A stretch of DNA of 64,000 nucleotides from the NCBI GenBank assembly GCA_043421945.1, contig JBHOGO010000004.1:56313-120312 (forward strand), in the 5' to 3' direction. Each line of letters starts with the position of its first letter. Position 1 is the stretch's first letter. The stretch comes from Thaumasiovibrio sp043421945 (lineage in GTDB: Bacteria; Pseudomonadota; Gammaproteobacteria; Enterobacterales; Vibrionaceae). Below are positions 59,577 through 64,000 of the stretch, in pieces. Under the pieces are notes generated by a model, which was not told where the DNA came from, searched no databases, and was given only the letters and a program-made list of their open reading frames with translations. A program made the translations under genes and the position numbers.

Positions 59577-60310
59577 TGCCTTGGATTGTTCCTGACTGGC
59601 CTGCCCCTAAAAATGTGAAAGCAATCAGTACGACGCGAGAGGGTGGTGTAAGCCTAGCGCCGTTTGAGAGTTTTAACTTAGGGGGGCATGTTGGGGACAA
59701 CCTCGATCACGTTCATCGTAACCGTCAGCAGATTACCGCTTTCACAGAAAGCGAACCGTATTGGTTAAATCAGATCCATAGCCCTCGTGTCGTGGATCTC
59801 GCTAGCCTGAATACCAATGAAGTTGTTGATGCTGATGCCTCGTATACCAATCTTGAAAATCAAGTTAGTATTGTGATGACCGCAGATTGCTTACCAGTAT
59901 TGCTTTGTAGCCAAGATGGCTCTGAAGTTGCAGCAGTACATGCGGGTTGGCGTGGGCTGGTGGATGGTATTGTCGAGAATAGTGTGAGAAAGTTTCGCCA
60001 CCCTGCATCTCATCTTATGGCGTGGCTAGGGCCTGCGATAGGGCCTGAAAAATTTGAGATCGGGGGTGAAGTTCGTGACGCGTTTGTTGCTATTCAACCT
60101 GAAGCTATCGATGCATTTGTACCCGCCCCAAATGGTAAGTGGTTAGCTAATATTTATCACTTAGCGACTCTAAGGCTACACTCTGTCGGGGTGACCGCTG
60201 TCTATGGTGGTGACAGGTGCACCGTTACCGAAAAAGAGACGTTCTTTTCTTACCGTCGTGACGGACAAACAGGTCGCCAAGCCAGTTTGATTTGGTTGAC
60301 GACTGATTAA
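59576..60310 (+). CDS. pgeF: Peptidoglycan editing factor PgeF (YfiH)
   Basis: PgeF is a laccase-fold (COG1496) protein that prevents misincorporation of L-Ser in place of L-Ala in peptidoglycan stem peptides. It has 244 aa. The start is FNLGGHVGDN-type after VKAISTTREGGVSLAPF. Zinc-site motifs include MTADCLPVLLCSQDG and AAVHAGWRGLVDGIVE, and the C-terminal FFSYRRDGQTGRQASLIWL is diagnostic. It overlaps rluD by one base in TAATG, so the two are translationally coupled. Confidence 0.94.
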   Translation: MPWIVPDWPAPKNVKAISTTREGGVSLAPFESFNLGGHVGDNLDHVHRNRQQITAFTESEPYWLNQIHSPRVVDLASLNTNEVVDADASYTNLENQVSIVMTADCLPVLLCSQDGSEVAAVHAGWRGLVDGIVENSVRKFRHPASHLMAWLGPAIGPEKFEIGGEVRDAFVAIQPEAIDAFVPAPNGKWLANIYHLATLRLHSVGVTAVYGGDRCTVTEKETFFSYRRDGQTGRQASLIWLTTD

Positions 60311-60327
60311 TCCCTATTTGTTCAATA

Positions 60328-60711
60328 TTATTCAAACTGACATTGCGATATATCGATAGAAATGTGTTCTTTACTATTGATAAGTTGTGAGACCGCTTCG
60401 TAAGAGCCAGTGTAGCTAGCATTGAGTGATATGATCAGGCTTGTGATTTCATCTTGCTCAACATAGGCAGATACGCTTGTACTTATCTCTGATATCTCTT
60501 CAAAGGCTGCCCCTGTCATTATTCCTTTTAAGTAGTCCACTCGTTGTTTCACTATTTGCCCAGCATTACTGCCAACAGAAAAGTCATCAACATACACAAT
60601 GTAGACTTGTGAACTATATGCCTTACTCTCACACGCGATTACATTTGAAGTAAAACTTAATAAAGTGGCGACAAGTACTAGCAGCCCCCATCGCTTGATA
60701 TTTATTATCAT
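60328..60711 (-). CDS. Small exported protein of unknown function
   Basis: I do not recognise this gene. The ATG at 60711 (MIINIKRWGLLVLVATLLSF) has AAGGG just upstream and gives 127 aa. In-frame codons further upstream give no recognisable sequence and would bury the signal peptide. Residues 1-27 form a signal peptide ending SNVIAC, readable as a lipobox (VIAC) or as signal peptidase I cleavage before CES. The mature protein has only two cysteines, one at its first residue and one near its end (SQCQFE), so a disulfide linking the two ends is an alternative to lipidation. It is convergent with pgeF and divergent from clpB. Confidence 0.72.
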   Translation of the reverse strand: MIINIKRWGLLVLVATLLSFTSNVIACESKAYSSQVYIVYVDDFSVGSNAGQIVKQRVDYLKGIMTGAAFEEISEISTSVSAYVEQDEITSLIISLNASYTGSYEAVSQLINSKEHISIDISQCQFE

Positions 60712-61028
60712 TTTTATCCCTTTATATGATTTATATCCCTGATAGTTCTTTGTAGAAATACCTTTCAATCTTCTAAATAGAAATCCTTCGGTATGAGCTG
60801 TATGCCAACTTGCGATTGATTTCACAGCACTGTTGGTTATGCATGCCAGTGCGCACTCAGCGATGAGAGCTATTTCGTTAAGTGGCTTGTTACTTTCTGG
60901 CATCATTAGGTTTGTCTGCTCATTGGCAAGAGCCTGTGAATATTCGTAAGAGTGTTATGTCATCAGTTGAAAAGTAACACTTTCGTTGCCATATCTTATG
61001 TAGAACCGAAGTTTGAGGAGGAGACACC
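60712..61028. other. Divergent control region between the small exported gene and clpB
   Basis: About 317 bases carry the clpB heat-shock promoter (60966-60994). An open minus-strand frame continues upstream of the exported gene to 60906 but has no motif or ribosome site, so I treat it as leader. Confidence 0.55.
60966..60994 (+). promoter_or_regulatory. Sigma-32 (RpoH) promoter of clpB
   Basis: GTTGAAA (60966-60972) and TGCCATAT (60987-60994) with a 14-bp spacer match the heat-shock consensus CTTGAAA-N11-16-CCCCATNT at 6 of 7 and 5-6 of 8 positions. It is about 35 bases before the clpB ATG. Confidence 0.75.
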
Positions 61029-63602
61029 ATGCGCCTTGACCGATTTACGAGCAAATTTCAAATGGCAATTTCTGATGGCCAGTCCCTGGCATTGGGACGT
61101 GACCATCAATATATCGAACCAGAACACCTCATGGTGGCGCTGTTAAATCAAGACGGCAGCACTATCCGACCGTTACTCACTTTACTGAATGTTGATATTA
61201 CGCAGCTACGTTCTCGCCTGTCTGAATTACTTGATCGTTGCCCCAAGGTCAGTGGTATTGGTGGTGATGTTCAATTGTCTAGTGGGATGGGGGTGTTGCT
61301 TAACCTTTGCGATAAGTTGGCTCAAAAGAGAAATGACAAGTTTATTTCATCTGAGCTGTTTATCTTAGCAGCGGTAGAAGATCGGGGTTCATTAGGGCAG
61401 CTACTTAAAGAGTTTAATGTCACTAAACAGAACGTAGAAACAGCGATCGATGAAGTGAGAGGCGGCAATAAGGTGGATGACCAAAATGCCGAGGAAAACC
61501 GTCAAGCTCTAGAGAAGTTTACGATTGATCTCACTGAGCGTGCTGAGCAAGGCAAGCTGGATCCGGTGATTGGACGAGATGATGAAATTCGTCGCACCAT
61601 CCAAGTACTCCAGCGTCGAACGAAAAATAACCCCGTTATTATTGGTGAGCCTGGTGTGGGTAAAACGGCAATCGTTGAAGGGCTGGCGCAGCGAGTCGTT
61701 AATGGTGAAGTGCCTGAAGGGCTAAAGAGTAAACGTGTCTTGTCTTTAGATATGGGGTCGCTTATTGCTGGTGCCAAATTTAGAGGGGAGTTTGAAGAGC
61801 GCCTTAAAGCGGTTTTGAATGAACTGGCGAAAGAGGAAGGCAACGTTATCCTCTTTATCGATGAACTTCACACGATGGTTGGTGCAGGAAAAGGTGAGGG
61901 CTCGATGGATGCCGGTAATATGCTGAAACCTGCACTCGCTCGTGGAGAGCTTCACTGTGTCGGCGCAACCACTTTGGATGAATACCGTCAGTATATTGAG
62001 AAAGATGCTGCTTTAGAACGACGATTTCAGAAAGTATTGGTAGAAGAGCCATCAGTCGAAGATACCGTTGCGATACTACGTGGTTTGAAAGAGCGCTATG
62101 AGCTCCATCACCATGTAGAAATCACTGATCCCGCTATCGTTGCTGCTGCTCGGTTGTCTGACCGCTATATCTCAGACCGCCAGCTTCCTGATAAAGCGAT
62201 TGACCTTATTGACGAAGCGGCTTCAAGTATCCGTATGGAAATAGACTCAAAACCCGTAGTACTTGATCGCCTTGAGAGAAAAATCATCCAGCTTAAGATT
62301 GAGATGCAGGCGATGGAGAAAGAGGTCGATGATGTCAGTCGTAAACGTCTTGAGTCCCTGAACAACGAGCTGAATGAAAAAGAGAGAGAGTTTGCTGAAC
62401 TAGAAGAGATATGGCGAGCAGAAAAAGCCGCTTTATCAGGAACGCAGCATATTAAAGCAGAACTTGAACAAGCACGCATGGATATGGACGTCGCGCGACG
62501 CGCTGGTGACTTAAGCCGAATGTCTGAACTTCAATATGGACGTATCCCTGAATTAGAAAAACAGCTCGACCTTGCTTCCCAAGCAGAGATGCAAGAGATG
62601 AGTCTGCTCAAAAATAAGGTCACAGATGCCGAGATAGCGGAAGTGTTATCTCGCCAGACTGGAATCCCTGTTTCTAAGATGCTTGAAGGGGAGCGTGAAA
62701 AGCTTCTTAAAATGGAAGAGGCACTGCACGAGCGAGTGATTGGTCAAAAAGAAGCTGTAGATGCAGTATCCAATGCGATTCGTCGTAGCCGTGCGGGGCT
62801 AGCCGATCCAAATCGCCCGATAGGTTCGTTTCTATTTTTAGGTCCTACGGGGGTGGGGAAAACGGAACTGTGTAAATCGTTAGCGAACTTCATGTTTGAT
62901 AGTGAAGATGCAATGGTGAGAATTGATATGTCAGAGTTTATGGAAAAACACTCTGTCGCTCGATTGGTCGGCGCGCCTCCTGGTTATGTCGGTTACGAAG
63001 AAGGGGGATACTTAACGGAAGCAGTGCGCCGTCGTCCTTATGCCGTCATTCTATTAGATGAAGTAGAAAAGGCGCACCCTGACGTATTCAATATTCTGCT
63101 TCAAGTGTTAGATGATGGACGTTTAACTGATGGACAAGGGCGTACTGTCGATTTTCGTAATGCCGTTGTTATCATGACCTCTAATTTAGGTTCAGACCGT
63201 ATTCAAGAGCATTTTGGTGAACAAGATTACCAAGGTATGAAGCATATGGTCATGGAGGTCGTTAGTCGCCACTTTAGACCAGAGTTTATTAACCGTGTTG
63301 ATGAGAGTGTTGTCTTCCATCCACTTGGCAATGATCATATTAAGCATATTGCTAAGATACAGCTTCAACGTTTGGCTACACGTTTAGTTGAGCGAGAATT
63401 TGATCTCACGATAGAAGAGGGCGTTTACGACAAAATAGCTGAAGCGGGCTTTGATCCAGTGTTTGGTGCAAGGCCTTTAAAGCGTGCTATTCAACATTTA
63501 GTTGAAAACCCGTTAGCTCAGCAGATGCTAGCAGGAGAAATAACACCTGATAAACCACTATTACTAACCGTAGATCAAGAAATGGTGATCGCTAAACAGT
63601 AA
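61029..63602 (+). CDS. clpB: ATP-dependent chaperone ClpB
   Basis: ClpB is the hexameric Hsp100 disaggregase that works with DnaK. It has 857 aa, the same as E. coli. The Clp-N domain occupies 1-145 (MRLDRFTSKFQMAISDGQSL). AAA-1 has Walker A GEPGVGKTA near 206 and Walker B VILFIDELHTM. A coiled-coil middle domain spans about 400-525, and AAA-2 has Walker A GPTGVGKTE near 605. Codon 149 is GTG at 61473, the position of the internal start that gives the short ClpB form in E. coli. It has a very strong ribosome site (GAGGAGG). Confidence 0.97.
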   Translation: MRLDRFTSKFQMAISDGQSLALGRDHQYIEPEHLMVALLNQDGSTIRPLLTLLNVDITQLRSRLSELLDRCPKVSGIGGDVQLSSGMGVLLNLCDKLAQKRNDKFISSELFILAAVEDRGSLGQLLKEFNVTKQNVETAIDEVRGGNKVDDQNAEENRQALEKFTIDLTERAEQGKLDPVIGRDDEIRRTIQVLQRRTKNNPVIIGEPGVGKTAIVEGLAQRVVNGEVPEGLKSKRVLSLDMGSLIAGAKFRGEFEERLKAVLNELAKEEGNVILFIDELHTMVGAGKGEGSMDAGNMLKPALARGELHCVGATTLDEYRQYIEKDAALERRFQKVLVEEPSVEDTVAILRGLKERYELHHHVEITDPAIVAAARLSDRYISDRQLPDKAIDLIDEAASSIRMEIDSKPVVLDRLERKIIQLKIEMQAMEKEVDDVSRKRLESLNNELNEKEREFAELEEIWRAEKAALSGTQHIKAELEQARMDMDVARRAGDLSRMSELQYGRIPELEKQLDLASQAEMQEMSLLKNKVTDAEIAEVLSRQTGIPVSKMLEGEREKLLKMEEALHERVIGQKEAVDAVSNAIRRSRAGLADPNRPIGSFLFLGPTGVGKTELCKSLANFMFDSEDAMVRIDMSEFMEKHSVARLVGAPPGYVGYEEGGYLTEAVRRRPYAVILLDEVEKAHPDVFNILLQVLDDGRLTDGQGRTVDFRNAVVIMTSNLGSDRIQEHFGEQDYQGMKHMVMEVVSRHFRPEFINRVDESVVFHPLGNDHIKHIAKIQLQRLATRLVEREFDLTIEEGVYDKIAEAGFDPVFGARPLKRAIQHLVENPLAQQMLAGEITPDKPLLLTVDQEMVIAKQ

Positions 63603-63622
63603 TTGCTGTAGCATTTTTAATC

Positions 63623-63668
63623 AAAAAAGGCGTTATCGTGCAAAGTTTGTTCGGTTGGCGCCTTTTTT
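63623..63668 (+). terminator. Terminator after clpB
   Basis: Ten-base arms AAAAAAGGCG (63623-63632) and CGCCTTTTTT (63659-63668) enclose an unusually long 26-base loop. The T-run completes a plausible terminator. Confidence 0.75.
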
Positions 63669-63690
63669 CGTTTTTTAGTTAATTTAACGG

Positions 63691-63718
63691 TTGCATGCGC
63701 TGAGTAACTCCCTATAAT
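63691..63718 (+). promoter_or_regulatory. rRNA operon promoter
   Basis: TTGCAT (63691-63696), a 16-bp spacer and a perfect TATAAT (63713-63718) are followed by a GC-rich discriminator GCGCCTC. An AT-rich UP-like segment precedes the -35. These are the features of stringently controlled rRNA P1 promoters. Confidence 0.85.
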
Positions 63719-64000
63719 GCGCCTCGTTGTCAGGGAAAACACGGCGTTAAACGCTAAGTTAATAACTCCCAACAACATTGTTCTTTAACAATATGACCAT
63801 GCAATCTGTGTGGGCACTCGTTGAATAGATAGTCAAAAAGATTTATCAATGAAACTGAGTGACCAGAGCTAGAAATAGTTCAAATGCTTGTTTGCTTCAC
63901 TTTTTAAAGTGAAAAGAATAAGCGGCACAGTCAATTCGTTTATCACTTCGGTGATGAACAACAGTATTCGTTGAGCCGGTCGAAAGACCAAAAAAATTCT
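63719..64000 (+). other. Leader of an rRNA operon (16S begins just past the window)
   Basis: A boxA-like TGTTCTTTAACA (63779-63790) lies in the leader. Small hairpins follow: TTCACTTT/AAAGTGAA (63896-63913), ATCAC-TTCG-GTGAT (63942-63955) and GGTC-GAAA-GACC (63978-63989). The window ends in AAAAAAATTCT, the usual run-up to the vibrio 16S 5' end. clpB next to an rrn operon is also the E. coli arrangement. Confidence 0.85.

Noticed and set aside
1..64000. CRISPR array, transposase, integrase, toxin-antitoxin or defence genes
   Set aside because: Read for these on both strands; no repeat-spacer pattern and no such protein motif was found.

Overview
The window is a core chromosomal segment of a gammaproteobacterium, almost certainly a member of the Vibrionaceae. 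The reasons are the gene order (barA/varS-rlmD-relA-mazG-pyrG-eno-ftsB-ispDF-truD-surE-pcm-nlpD-rpoS-mutS, recA-recX-alaS-lysC-csrA-tRNAs-oadGAB, gshA-luxS, ffh-rpsP-rimM-trmD-rplS, aroF-tyrA/pheL-pheA-raiA-bamD-rluD-pgeF-clpB-rrn), the Na+-pumping oxaloacetate decarboxylase next to csrA and a tRNA cluster, luxS, and the CTA-leucine-rich codon use of eno. Genus cannot be fixed from the sequence alone.

Layout. 1-1108 (-): N-terminal part of the BarA/VarS sensor kinase, cut by the window edge. 1231-15183 (+): a long housekeeping run covering rRNA methylation, (p)ppGpp synthesis, nucleotide hygiene, CTP synthesis, glycolysis, division, isoprenoid synthesis, tRNA pseudouridylation, SurE/Pcm repair, NlpD and RpoS. 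mutS (-) converges on rpoS at a shared terminator. 18150-21774: an accessory pair, an AraC-type regulator divergent from a signal-less GH3 glucosidase. 21949-28595: pncC, SOS-controlled recA, recX, alaS, lysC, csrA. 29252-29626: tRNA-Ser and tRNA-Arg genes interrupted by a 100-N assembly gap. 29977-33187: the oadGAB sodium pump, followed by an MDR dehydrogenase, a YqaA membrane protein, an M16 lipoprotein protease, gshA, a lipoprotein transglycosylase and luxS. 40701-42857 (-): corB-like and ypjD genes. 43006-46479: SRP/ribosome genes. 46920-48221 (-): an orphan lipoprotein in an AT-rich accessory island. 48816-52935 (-): a CstA-family transporter and its probable BtsS/BtsR pyruvate-sensing two-component system. 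53133-55342 (+) and 55463-57276 (-): aromatic amino-acid genes with TyrR-like sites and a complete pheL attenuator, then raiA. 57736-63602: bamD, rluD, pgeF, a small unknown exported protein, and clpB with a heat-shock promoter. The window ends inside the leader of an rRNA operon, just before 16S.

The new material is mainly regulatory. I find three direct repeats at an exact 20-bp period upstream of the cstA-like gene that match a BtsR-type site; a fully symmetric CRP site placed close to -41 of a raiA promoter; a LexA box filling the recA promoter spacer; a 16-bp palindrome in the alaS leader suited to autoregulation; a GGA-in-loop hairpin plus two GGA motifs near the oadG start, which suggests CsrA control; and a hairpin between nlpD and rpoS. 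The least explained coding content is the 433-residue lipoprotein (46920-48221), the 127-residue exported protein (60328-60711) and the transporter-less GH3/AraC pair. No CRISPR array, transposase, integrase, phage gene or defence system was seen.
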